A stretch of 64,000 nucleotides of DNA from Phoebastria nigripes (lineage: Eukaryota; Chordata; Aves; Procellariiformes; Diomedeidae), in NCBI GenBank assembly GCA_035582835.1, contig JAYKAV010002778.1:601334-665333 (forward strand), written 5' to 3'. The number at the start of each line of letters is the position of its first letter. Position 1 is the first letter of the stretch. The translations under genes were made by a program, and so were the position numbers. Under the pieces are notes generated by a model that did not search any database, was not told the origin of the DNA, and saw only the letters and a program-made list of their open reading frames with translations. Positions 35,785 to 47,900 of the stretch are shown piece after piece.

Positions 35785-36274
35785 AACTTTAAATTTTGGT
35801 TTATTTTATTGCTTAAATATAGATTGCACAGTGTGTTCTTACATTTATTGAAACTGGTTCATTACATACAGTACAGAATATATGACCATCAGAACAACAG
35901 ACAAATCAGCCCTACTCTGATTTTAGACAACAGGCTATTTCTATCTTTTGAAATTAACAAGGATTTAATTTACTTTAAAGTGACCCACTACCAAAAGCTA
36001 TAATTTTTCAAGATGACACAATGGGAAAGAGAACCCAAAACAAAAGCTGGAATACATTTAAACAGCTGGATACTGATTTATAAACATTGTGGCAGTACTC
36101 AATGTGTTGCAGATAATACAGGGCCAGTATGCATATGGAGCTTTTAAGTTCTGCAACTTGTCTCAAGAACATAAAGACATAAGTGAAACAAAGCAGCTGT
36201 ATACCGTACAACAGCATTCTTAATTAATTTGGTTTCATTCATTAGCTACATATAACAATAGCTACCAAACCAAT

Positions 36275-36332
36275 ACATTTTACAGTCATTCCCATCTCCC
36301 ACAACACATTTTACAGTCACTCCCATCTCCCA
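36275..36332. repeat. Tandem duplication, period 31
   Basis: Two copies of a 27-bp unit beginning ACATTTTACAGTCA and ending CCCATCTCCCA, with one mismatch, separated by 4 bp, inside the probable EFR3A 3'UTR. Confidence 0.9.
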
Positions 36333-37264
36333 GCTGTCTAGAAAGGCCAGAGCGAACCAATTATCAACTTACAGACTCCCTGAATTTCCAGAAAGGAAGA
36401 AATTAAATATCATGTGAACACACAGAGTGTTACAAGCTTTTCATTCCCTGCACAATACCTGCACAACACCTGCATTTCCCAAACAAAGCTCATTTGAACA
36501 TTGAAAACATGGAAACCTATCATCAGCATAAATGAAAAATACTTCATAAACAGAACAGAAAATGAAATGCTGAATCTAGTTATTTTCACATGCAGCATTC
36601 ATGCAAGAGAATTCAATCACAGAAACAATCCTGTATTTACAGCACAGTCTCCATACTGCAAGAGTGCAAACAGAAGTACATTCTTTATTTCTTAGACTCC
36701 TTATTTTCTTTTTGTACAAAAGTGCACAGTGTTGTTCTTAAAAAATGACAGAGTGGGTAAGTGTTTTACATTGTATCCCTAGGTTAGATTTACTGTTTAA
36801 AAAATTACAGTCTTTATATAGGCCAAAAAACTATTATGTCTTACCTTAAAAAAACCCAAAAAGTGGTAACTAAAAGCTAGAGTGACAACGAGTCCTATTT
36901 ATGTGTAGACTGTAGTCTGATCAGGCTGATACGCTGCAGCAGTAAAAATCACAACGGAATGCTGTAGATAAGGGGCTGTTTCGTCATCCACTAACAGCTG
37001 TGATTGCACTGTTAAACTGAAAAGAAGGTCTCAATTACCTTTTGAGTTTTGTGAATGCTTTCTGAAAGTCTCAGCATGTTATCTCATAGGTTTAAGTAGC
37101 TGACATTTCTCTGATGTTATGTCACATCAGGCTTTTTAAAGTAGTCCAGTGGAATACTGTACTATAGTTCAAAAAACTCAAAATCTGTTTTACAGTGGGT
37201 TTGCAAATGCTCAAAACAGTCAGCAAATTAGCTGGCCTGATAACCATTCAGATCTTAGAATTAT

Positions 37265-37385
37265 GCAATCATAGATTAATTTAGGTTGGAACTTCTGAAG
37301 GTCATCTAAACCAAGCTCCTGCTCAAAGCACGGCTAACTGAAGTTAGATCACTTTGTTCATGGCCTGATCACTGTTTATCTGAAC
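37265..37385 (-). mobile_element. Old CR1 LINE 3' end relic
   Basis: It begins with a degraded 3' terminal repeat (CAATCATAGATTAATTTAGG) and the GGTTGGAACTTCTGAAGGTC block, continuing as a very diverged CR1 tail. It is sense to EFR3A and would be part of its 3'UTR. Confidence 0.75.
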
Positions 37386-38351
37386 TGCTGGCTAACTTAA
37401 ATGTCTTACATTTATTATAGATATTTGAGAGCATTCATTCATGTTTGTGCTGCTTCAGTCAGATTCAGACTGATTAAGAGACTTCAAACTTACTATTCCT
37501 GGCATCAACGAAAGCTATTTTTCCTTTTTGCCTGCAGAATTCAGTGAGTCATAAAGACAGCCTTGACAATTATCATCAAAAGATCAGTGATTTACTATAT
37601 CAGTTTTACTTTATTTACATTTGAATAGTATCCTCAGATACATAAACCTATGAAAGTTACCACATTTTCCGTATTTCTAGAAAGGTTTGAGAATGAAACA
37701 AAAATGAACAGAGAGATGCATCTCTAAAAATGCTTTTGCTTGAAAACACACGTAATAAATTCTTGGTCTTTAAATGGTTTCATCCAGTTTTCTTTCAATT
37801 TCCAAAATATCATTAAAAAGCTGTAATAAACTACAGAGAAATACCCCATAGAATATATTTGTAATTTCTGTATTTATGATTTAAAATGCCCTCAGTTTAT
37901 TTTCTGCTATACTAAATATATCTCTCATGTATTTATACTAAAGCAGACAGTAAAATACTACTGCATTTTCAAAAGTACAGTCTGTAAACCGTACACCTTA
38001 AGACGTGAAAAATATTGCACAGTTCAGTGCTTCAGGAGGAGATTTCTCCTCTCTTATGCAAAGCAGTTAACTTTTAGTAAGAAACACAGGACATATACTG
38101 GGCGTATATATCTAAAAAGCATGGTATGTGATGCATCAAAAAAAATACTTAACAAGTGTCCATTAATTCATTTACTGTACTTGAACACATGTAAGATACT
38201 GTTTTTTTCCATACATTCCAGAATAAACAAGTTGGCTAGCTATGTCAGCATGAACAAAAGGGAGCTAAGGTAGTGCTCCACTGGTTACATTTATTAAGAT
38301 GAAGCAAGCCAAAAGCATTCTATTTAGATATATAATTGAGGTGGAGAGGGG

Positions 38352-38399
<48 letters not shown>

Positions 38400-38425
38400 A
38401 ACCAACCAACAAACAAACAAACAAG
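38352..38425. repeat. A47 homopolymer followed by (AACA)n
   Basis: An uninterrupted A run of about 47, then AACC/AACA units. Length in the assembly is probably unreliable. No LINE or processed pseudogene body is recognisable next to it. Confidence 0.9.
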
Positions 38426-38799
38426 CAAAAAAGAAAAAAGCTTTAACAGGTTCTTCAGTTACAATGCCTCAAATTAAAGGAATTTACAGAAATACAAATT
38501 CCTAGTGTAACTGAAATATTCATCTATATGGCAAGACAAGTTTTAAATCTGACTTTTACATGTACTCAAATATGAAAATGAAGAAACATGATTTATGAAA
38601 AACCTAACTTCAAATATATTACAGAAGAAAACAACTCAGGACAGTCTCATGAGTTTGGCTAGAGTAATCTGTATTTGGCTCATGTCCATCATTATTTTAA
38701 ATTTAGTTTAGATGAAATAAACAATAAAATTTGAAAACTCATCTTGTTCTTTCTATTGTACTCTACTCTAAATAATGTCCAGCAGACTTCAGAAGACAC

Positions 38800-38905
38800 T
38801 TAATACACACAAAGATCTGGAAACTTCATCTCATAGACTGGAACAGATTGGTAATGCGCATGTCCAGCAGTAATGGTCATCGTTCCTGAGGGGCTAGGTG
38901 GAGGA
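38800..38905 (-). CDS. EFR3A: EFR3A last coding exon
   Basis: Encodes [20 protein letters not shown] and [14 protein letters not shown], then TAA at 38802-38800. This is the invariant C terminus of vertebrate EFR3A. Confidence 0.97.
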
Positions 38906-41900
38906 CTGTGTGAGAAGAACAATGAATATATTAATTTATAATTATATAGACTGCTTTCTTTTTTCTAACTTGATATACGAATAGCTGAGAAACAAGAGTA
39001 AACTACCCTCCCCCCTTTCCCCCCCAGTATTTTACCCTGTTTCTGAAATTCTAATGAAATTATCATGTCTTGGTTTTTTTCTTTGTACTCTGGTCTAAAT
39101 CATCAACTTCACTGATGTTACAGAACTATAAAAATGCATTTTATTACTAACAAACACTATTCATACTGCACAACGCATGTGCACAACACGCTATAATAAT
39201 GTCATGTACTATTTCGGGTGTCCATTTTCTAATTACTTTCTCAAACAGAGCAATGTGAAAACAGCAGCGTTCTTCAATACTACTGATATACATAGAAAGA
39301 ATATAAGTACACTATGACATGGTTTCTGGATATTCTCCACTACCTAAAAGATTCAAAATAGTAACAAGAAAATCAAACTGACTGTTTTAGATGAAAAAAA
39401 GTTTATCTTTTTCAGTGTACTGGTTTTGGCTGGGATAGAGTTAATCTTCTTCACAGTAGCTAGTATGGGGCTATGTTTTGGATTTGTGCTGAAAACAGTG
39501 TTGATAACACAGGGATGTTTTCGTTATTGCTGAGCAGTGCTTACACAGAGTCAAGGCCTTTTCTGCTTCTCACCCCACCCCACCAGCGAGTAGGCTGGGG
39601 GTGCACAAGAATCTGGGAGGGGACACAGCCAGGACAGCTGACCCCAACTGACCAAAGGGATATCCCACACCATATGACGTCATGCTCAGCATATAAAGCT
39701 GGGGGAAGAAGAAGGAAGGGGGGACGTTCGGAGTGATGGCGTTTGTCTTCCCAAGTAACGGTTACGCATGATGGAGCCCTGCTTTCCTGGAGATGGCTGA
39801 ACACCTGCCTGCTGATGGGAAGGATGAATTCCTTGTTTGGCTTTGCTTGTGTGCACGGCTTTTGCTTTACTTACTGAACTGTTTATCTCAACCCATGAGT
39901 TTTCTCACTTTTACTCTTCTGATTCTCTTCCCCATCCCTCTGAGGTGGAATTAGCCAGCAGCTGTGTGAGGCTTAAACGCCTACCACAGTTAAACCACAA
40001 CATTCAGTTAAGTCAATTATTTTCTGCCTACTACATGTGTTTAAGAACTCTATGACATGACCACCTGAAAGTAGTCACAATTGCTTTATAACTCATTTTT
40101 CATTCATATTCTTCTTGCATAAAGCCTTACCGAATGGTGAGTTCCAGTATCTGTGCAAGTCTATCATGAAGCAAGTTTGCCTAGGAAAAAAAAAAATTAA
40201 AATTGAATTATTAACTACTATGTATTGAACCAAGCTAAAATGAATGTGCCAGGCTATATTCAGTGAGTGTGTTTCACATCACCACATAGGAAATCTAGGC
40301 AGCATTTCCTATCTCTTTTCTCACTGCTGCAAGGATTCTGAGCCCTGAAGAGGCATGTGAGATTGAGTGAGCCTGTCTTGCAGTGCAAGGAATTATATAG
40401 CAAATTTTGCTGTTGCAGATAGGAGTTTAACAAACCTGAAATACATTTAGTTATTCAAAATATATAACGGGGTAAACACTGCTCCAGTTATCCCAGGATG
40501 AAATAGGAATGGACCGTGAATCTAGATTTCAAAGATAGTAAGGAAAACATTAAGATGAAGAGTGTATGAGATTTCCATTCCTTTTCAAATGGTCTAGGAA
40601 CAATCAAAAGCACACTTTAAATAACTGGAATTTCCCAACATTAATAGTAGTAGAGATAATAGCTGAAGACAAAGAACTGAACTTCTTTAGAAGTAACAGC
40701 AGCAGTGACATGATAACATAAATCACCTTTAGCCAGCACATCCCCATTAATGCTTATACTAGTATCTTCAATGCTGTAAAACATTTTTCAGAAACTCACT
40801 TTGGTTTCACATTGTGCTGCGATTTCTTCAAATGGTGCTTTTTGGAACTTTTCAATCACAAGACGCCTTTTTTCTTTTTCCTGTTCTTCAAGTCCATTGT
40901 TATCTTTAAAAAAAAAAAAAAAAAAAGACAAATGTAATCTTTGCCTATCAAGTATAAGTGATATAAACCTTCAAATGTGCATTGCAGAAGCAAACACTGT
41001 ATTTGAAGTGATGCAAACATACTCAAGCGAGCTGTCATCTGTCATTGCTTCTAAAGCAAAACGCAGACACAATTTCAGGGAGCTGGTCTGAGGACCTCAG
41101 TTTTGCCCCTTTCTTACTACATGCTTTAATTACGAGTACATCCAGGCTTCCTTTTGTTTTACTATCTGGACTCAAGACTGCACTTCTCCCTCACTGCACA
41201 CAAGTTCAGCTTCAAGAGAAAAGAAGGGAGTATCCTCCCTCACAGTACCATTCAGACAGGTGGGCAGGATTTTCTATTAGAATTTGGGAAAAGCGAGTTC
41301 AGCCTCCATAGGCTGAGTGAACCTACAACCAGCTGGAACTTTGCAGCATCTAATGAATTTAAGTACCTCAGTGATTAGGCAGGTTTGGAAAACTGTCAGA
41401 TTGGATTATTGTTTAAAATATCAGTATCTATTGTTTAAAACATCCATGTTTAATCCACGTTTTTGACAGGATTTTGGTGGACTGGACAGCATTAATTTGT
41501 AATTACTTATAGTGATATGAAATACTGGATAATTCTGAGTTCTGGTAGGTGGGTCGCTTGTCAGAAAAATATTCTTTTAAAACAAATCAGATAGATGTGT
41601 ATCAATACACTAACTAAAAAATGGAGTGTTTTTGAAGTCCACAAGGTGTACCTTACAATCTATTTTCTGAAGACCCGAAAACCTTAATATATAAAAAATA
41701 TTTAAGTTGTGTTATAATCACTCACTCAATGGAATTTGAAAATATCATGTTATTTGTAGCTTGGCCTGTAAGGGCAAATTTAATAGATGACAAGCATTTC
41801 CAGATGCTTTATATTCAGTCACATTAGCTTCAGAAAATGAATTCACTAAAATTATCAAGATATCATTTTGGAAATATAGAAATAAATAACTGAAGTTTTA

Positions 41901-44900
41901 AATAAATTTACTAGCTGAAGAGAAACGAATGTAATATTTTAATTATGTTATTCTGGCAACACCTTCTTCTCTAGCAATTCCACAGTAATCTAGAATTATG
42001 TTGCATAAACACAATCGTAATAAATCTTACCAATTGCTTTCTTCAAAGCTTCAAAGGTGATTTCTTCAGTATTATCAACCTAAACACAAAGAAACAAAAC
42101 CCCTTAAACCTCACATATAATAAGCTTCTAAAAAATAAGGAATGTGATAAATACAGAAGGCCAAAATGGCCACAGAGCTTTTCTGCCTTACAAGTTTCTA
42201 ATAGCTTTATCTGGAGTTTCTATGACAGCCGACAGATCACCAATTCACATTTTTAAGCCACTGCAATTAGTGAGGAAATGTTTATCAAATGAGATCAAGG
42301 AAAACTTTCCAAATTCTGGTCAAGATGCTCTATGGCAACAATACTTTGGAAAAGGACTTGAATTTTGTCAGAGTGCTCTTCTGGGTCAGGAATATGCTGT
42401 GGTGTTTCTGTACTGCTAAGCCTCAGTACTGGTTCTTAGACAGCTCTTGCAAATAATAGCAGCTGCCTCCCGAGACTAGCTGAGTTACCAGCAATGTGAT
42501 ACTAAAATAAGACATGGTAGTGGAGGGTAGAGTGGAAAATGGGTAGTGCTTTAGGCTAACTTCATACCAGTATGGGCTCCAAATAATTTGGTGCTTATGT
42601 CATAAACATTGGAGTTAAAGGGCTCTTCATAAAAAGCTATGCCTAATGCACCGATAAAATTTGTTCATTTAGCAATATGAATATCCATTTGCTGCTGCAG
42701 ATGTACTTCATTAGGAATTGCTTGGGGCTGCAAAATTACCAAAGATGCATGAACATTTCTCTGAAGAGCTCTAGCTCATGGATCTTGGTGTTTCAATTCT
42801 TTATAGACCTAGAGTTTCTATATCAGTAAGTATATTTACAGTGAAACCACTGTGATAATATTAGGGGAGAATGCTTAGATGGCAGAACAGTGTTCACCTG
42901 AATGCAACACGGTTTCTTGGCTTGGACTGCCTTACTTTAATCCTTCAAAACTAACTACATGTAAACAGGCAGCACTTCTATTTTTCTTTATAAACACTAA
43001 TTGTTTAGAATGGTCTAATATGATTTAAGATAAAAGATCTGTAAGGTAGCAGAAAGTTATTTCACCCAATTCAGAAGACTCTGAATTCTTTCAATTTTTT
43101 AATTCACTGACTTGACCTACTATAAATGGAAAAGCCAGAAGAAGTATCTGTTTCCTTTTTACATCAGTGTTATTTCAGGAGACGGAGCTGCAAATGATAC
43201 TTTTCTAACAGATTTTACTACACTAGCGTTGTATTCTCTACCTCTGAATACATAAAAGGTTAATAAATAAACAGCAAAACTCTTTTTAAGTAAAAGATTT
43301 GTGGATATGGCTAGAGACTAAGAGTATTCAGGTTTTGAAATAATCACCTTTTATATGATCCATATTTGGTAAATACTACTTGTTTATGGCAGCCTTTCAG
43401 ATTTCTAATTAACATCCATAGTAGTTGCTGATATATGATTGCATTATATTTGGTTATTAATATCACAAAAGCACTAGCTGCTTTTACAAGTGCTTTCATC
43501 TTACAAACGGAGATAACTATGGAATAAAGCATCTTCCTGAACAGGATTCACTAACAGACTTGCCACAACAAAAAACTTTGATTGTGCTGACAAAAGAATT
43601 GCATTCGTATTGCATACAATAACAGATATTTTATGGATAAACAGTGTTCTACCTCAGACAGTGTAGAAATGATACCATACATCATTAATCCTAAAACTTC
43701 CATTAATTAAGTAGTTTATCCTCTCAATCATAAAGCCTTATGCTCCTATTTTTTGCAGTTTAATTCTGCTGACAGTTATGGATTGTGTTATATTTACTAA
43801 TCTACATAGCAAGAGAACCAGATTTAATATCCTCGTGGACTTTTTTTTCTTTTTTTTCCTCCTCTTGAGATACATACAGCGTATCATCTTATGTTGCAGG
43901 TGGCCAAAACCACGCATTATGAGGGAACAAGAACAGAGCACCATTAGTGAAGGAACAGGCTGCCCAGAGAAGTGGTTGAGTCACCATCCCTGGAGGTATT
44001 TAAAAGACGTGTAGACGTGGTGCTTAGGGACATGGTTTAGTGCTGGACTTGGCAGTGCTAGGTTAATGGTTGGACTTGATGATCTTAAGGGTCTTTTCCA
44101 ACCTAAACGATTCTATGATTCTATGAAAGTTTTTCAGATGTTCATGATTTAGGTATCGAGGTGCAGTCAGCAAATTGGAAAATATTGGTTTTCCCTTTGC
44201 ATTGTAAACAAACATTGTAAAGCAACTAACGGAAGAATACTTTGTTTCATGTGTTTCTGATTAATAAAATTCTTGTTTTTAAAAGAGACAAATGGTAATT
44301 CATTATCCAAGACACTGTACCACATTAAACTGAGAACCCATACAAAGACTTCGATTTATCTACAACTGCTATATCCTCTTCAAAAATGACTATATATCAA
44401 TGCTTGACATAACATCAGCATAATCATTTGAAATCTGAAATAGAAACTTCTCTCATTCAATTCTACTTTCAAGAGAGATGTTCTATCACATATAATCACA
44501 TATAATACATGATTTTAAAAAAGGATACTAATGGCAAACACCCCCATTCCTATTATGAGCATTTACTTTCTTCAGAAAGCTAAAGATTGTGATAATCTGG
44601 GTTATTTTTCAAACACTTTTTTCTTCTTGCTCCTAAACTTTTATCTAGTTTATCTGTATCCTTGCTAATGCACAATACCAAGAAGTGAACACAGAATATC
44701 ATCTGAAGTATCATCAGCACAGAGTAGAAAGGAATAATAATAATGATCCAAAACATAAATCTCTTCTGTCAGTAAGTTCTAAAATGAGGCTTGCTCCTTT
44801 ACAATAGCTTAATATTACATTTTTAACTAACATTCAGCTTGGCTCTGTCCACGTGTTCTGTTTCATGCCCCTAGCCAGTTTGTGCTTTAAGATGCTAAAG

Positions 44901-47900
44901 ATAGATAGGATTCATTTGCTCAATTTCAGCTGCTAATCTCCATTGCAGCCAGCAGAAATCTGGTTAATAAAAATCAGTAGAACCTTGAAAAAGATTCAGT
45001 AGAAATGGAAATTTATTTTAAGAAATACTTCAAATGAAGTGTAAAAAGATGTGGGATAATTTTAATTATAATGCAGTCTTCCCAAGGGATAATTAGCATC
45101 AGCTCCTGTACCCTGCGTATGAACTTTTTGTTGCTACCTTATCCTTCCCATGTCTTTAAAGCACTGTGTGCTAAACTCTTCTGGAAGGCAAAAGTGATAG
45201 TGGTGTAAGTAGCCTGCCAAATCTTTACCTGCCCCTCTCAAGGACAGCAGGTCTCCCACTAGTCTTGTATCTGTCAGCCCCATGTTGATGAACAAGACTC
45301 TCAGATACTTCAAATGATGCAGGGATACAGATGCAGGAATTTTATTTGATCCCTCAAAATGCAAAGAAGATTTTTTAGAATATTTACTCATAAAATATTA
45401 GTTGTTTAGCATATGTATCGCTACCCCACATTCTGCCGTACTATCTGTAAAAACTATAGTGACAAAATACTTTACATTTTTATACAGCAAGATCAGTATC
45501 CGTGCCTTTGACAACACATTTCTACAAATACAGGAGTTAAAAAAAAAATCAAACCCCCAAAGCATTTAACATTGCTAGAACAATTAGATATTAGACTTTC
45601 TGGGAAAACTTTATTTGCATTCCCCTCCCCCAAAGATGCCACTTTAAAATATCCCGTGATTTTCATACCTTATCCTCTGTGTTGTTGCCAGGCAGAATAT
45701 CCACCTGAATAGATACCGTGTCCACAATGCTCTTCCTCCTGGAGAGTCTGTCCTCATCTAGAAGAAAAATAACTTATCTCACTTTTTGTGTAACAGTTGA
45801 AACATGATCAAACAAATTTCTACACACCAGATGCAGATTTGTTTCTATACGCCTATTTAACCCAAGATCATCTATTTTATCATTTGGATTGTTGTGAAAA
45901 AGGATCAGTTACTGCTCTAAAACATTAAATATGAAGGAAAATAACCTTTTTATTGTCCCTTCCCCCTCTCATCCCAGATCTTGCCAACATTCCCTTGAAA
46001 GCCCAGAATTTTAAAAAATGAGATGAGATCTTATTCAAATGTATAATAAACAACATAGTTCTTCACTGCAGAGTAATTTACAAAAGCCTGAACTTATTTT
46101 TTTGGTTGTGAAATTGAAATATTAAGGTCTTAATCTGAAGGTATTCCAAAACAGAAAAGGGCTTGTTGGAAGATGACTCATTGACATAAGAAATAAAGAT
46201 TTCTGAATGGAAATGAACAACAATCCTTCCTTATTCATGTTGCTACAAGTACCATATTCAGCGAGTCTAAAAATCTACTTGGTGAAAAAAAATTCTCTCC
46301 ATTTCTAACTACCTACAAACATTTTAGCAAGTACAGCTGGCCTAAAAATTTGTCAGAATAAGACCAACTGTGCTGATACTAAAAGGAGCACAACAATTTC
46401 ATTAACGCATAAGCAGATTATGATCAAATGATCCATCAGTTGATGGATTTGCCTTTTATGACTGCATTCCTGCGACAATATAATATTTTCTCATTTTTGG
46501 CATTTAATATATTAACATAAGATTAAAAAAAAACAGTAAAAATACATTTACAGACGTGTCATGAAGATCCTCTGACAAATGGAGACTTGAATGGCCTGAC
46601 TTTCGTGTATCTCATTTACAAAACCATGAATTGCCATGTCACATTTTAGATTTTAGCCGAGATCAACCCATTTGGATCTGGCCATTATTATTTGATGACT
46701 TGCACTGCACATAGTTAGAAGCACCTACAGGCACTTGATACTAAGATAAGGATAAGGAGAACAACTGTAGAACTCCCCCACCACAAGGTAATTTATGCTG
46801 TTTCTTCCGCAACCTTTGTTTAATCCACTTCTAGCAAAGCGCTTTTGCAGTGCAAATATTGAGACTGAACAAACAGAATTCATTCCAGCAGAGCTGAACA
46901 TACTCAGCTTTTAAAAATCAAGAAATAACTTTCAGAAGTCATATAAATGAAATGCCATTTTAAGATCAAAAGGCAGTGAAAGAAGAAGATTAGTGAAAAA
47001 CACCTGAATTCTAGCTATCTTTGCCAGGTTCTCAGAGTCCCTGAGCATTTGAAGTGGCATTTTGAAGGATTTACTTGATTTTTAATCCCTGACAGCTCAC
47101 TGGTACACGACCCAATACATACAGAGTCTGAGGAAAGCACCTTAGCCCTCAAGAGTAAACACAAGACAAAACTACATCTCTGCTGCCATCTTGCTGCTCT
47201 CTCTATAATTGACATGCGAACACCAGAAGATACATTTTTGGGACTTTAGATACTTTGGATAGAATTCATTTTTATAATGGATGCCTCACTATACTTGCCT
47301 AATAAAAATGCCCATTATTCTCTAATTTCAATACATTAAGTGGGTAAAAAAATCGTGAAAATTGCAATTTTTTCTGTTATGCTATAAAGCTCGTCTCCAC
47401 ACACACGAAGGAGCCCAGAGGCACGAGGGCAGTGGTGGAGCCACAATACCCGCTGCCCCAGCCCCTACCAGGGCTGCCCCTGGAGTCTTGGCCCCATGGG
47501 ACAATGTAAGCAGTCCTCTGGGTCACCTCACTGACCGAGTCGGGGTCAGCGCTTGGGGTATGGGACACATTGTGGGATGCAGGGGAACAGCTCTTGGGAT
47601 TGCACAAGGCTTAGTATGGGACGTTTAGGGGAGGAACCAAGGATGGGGAAAAGGAGAATTGAGATGGTTTGGGGAAGAGCAAGCACGGAAAATAGAGGGC
47701 TAAGGGGATAAAGGCATCAGTTCCATGTAAAACAGTTGCTGATCAGTACATGCATCTGGCCATGCCCTGAGCCTCATCAGTGCAGCCTGTCCCGTCTTCT
47801 CATTAAATTCCATTTCTCTTTTCCTGGGTGAGGAACTCCGTTCTTTGTGCAGGTGTGTGCATGGGGGTCTGCGTGCAGCAACTGGAGTCAGACCACGGGT

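Larger units (their letters stand above)
35785..38799 (-). other. EFR3A: Probable EFR3A 3'UTR
   Basis: No coding potential, lying directly after the EFR3A stop. On the - strand two overlapping AATAAA signals occur at 35800-35810, and others near 36684, 37605, 37893 and 38290. A 3'UTR of about 3 kb is my estimate. The region contains a CR1 relic (37265-37385), a 31-bp-period duplication and a long A tract. Confidence 0.4.
40904..45668 (-). other. EFR3A: EFR3A introns around the 42031-42079 exon
   Basis: AT-rich introns. Apart from the A tract next to the 40800-40903 exon and the CR1 tail at 43952-44125, I see no gene, RNA or repeat family. Open frames are without domains. Confidence 0.5.

Noticed and set aside
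38299..38505. Poly-Lys open frame
   Set aside because: Translation of the A47 tract.
39473..39804. 87-codon frames on both strands
   Set aside because: Contained in the solo LTR U3/R region; the same frame recurs in the third LTR copy because of repeat homology, not coding constraint.
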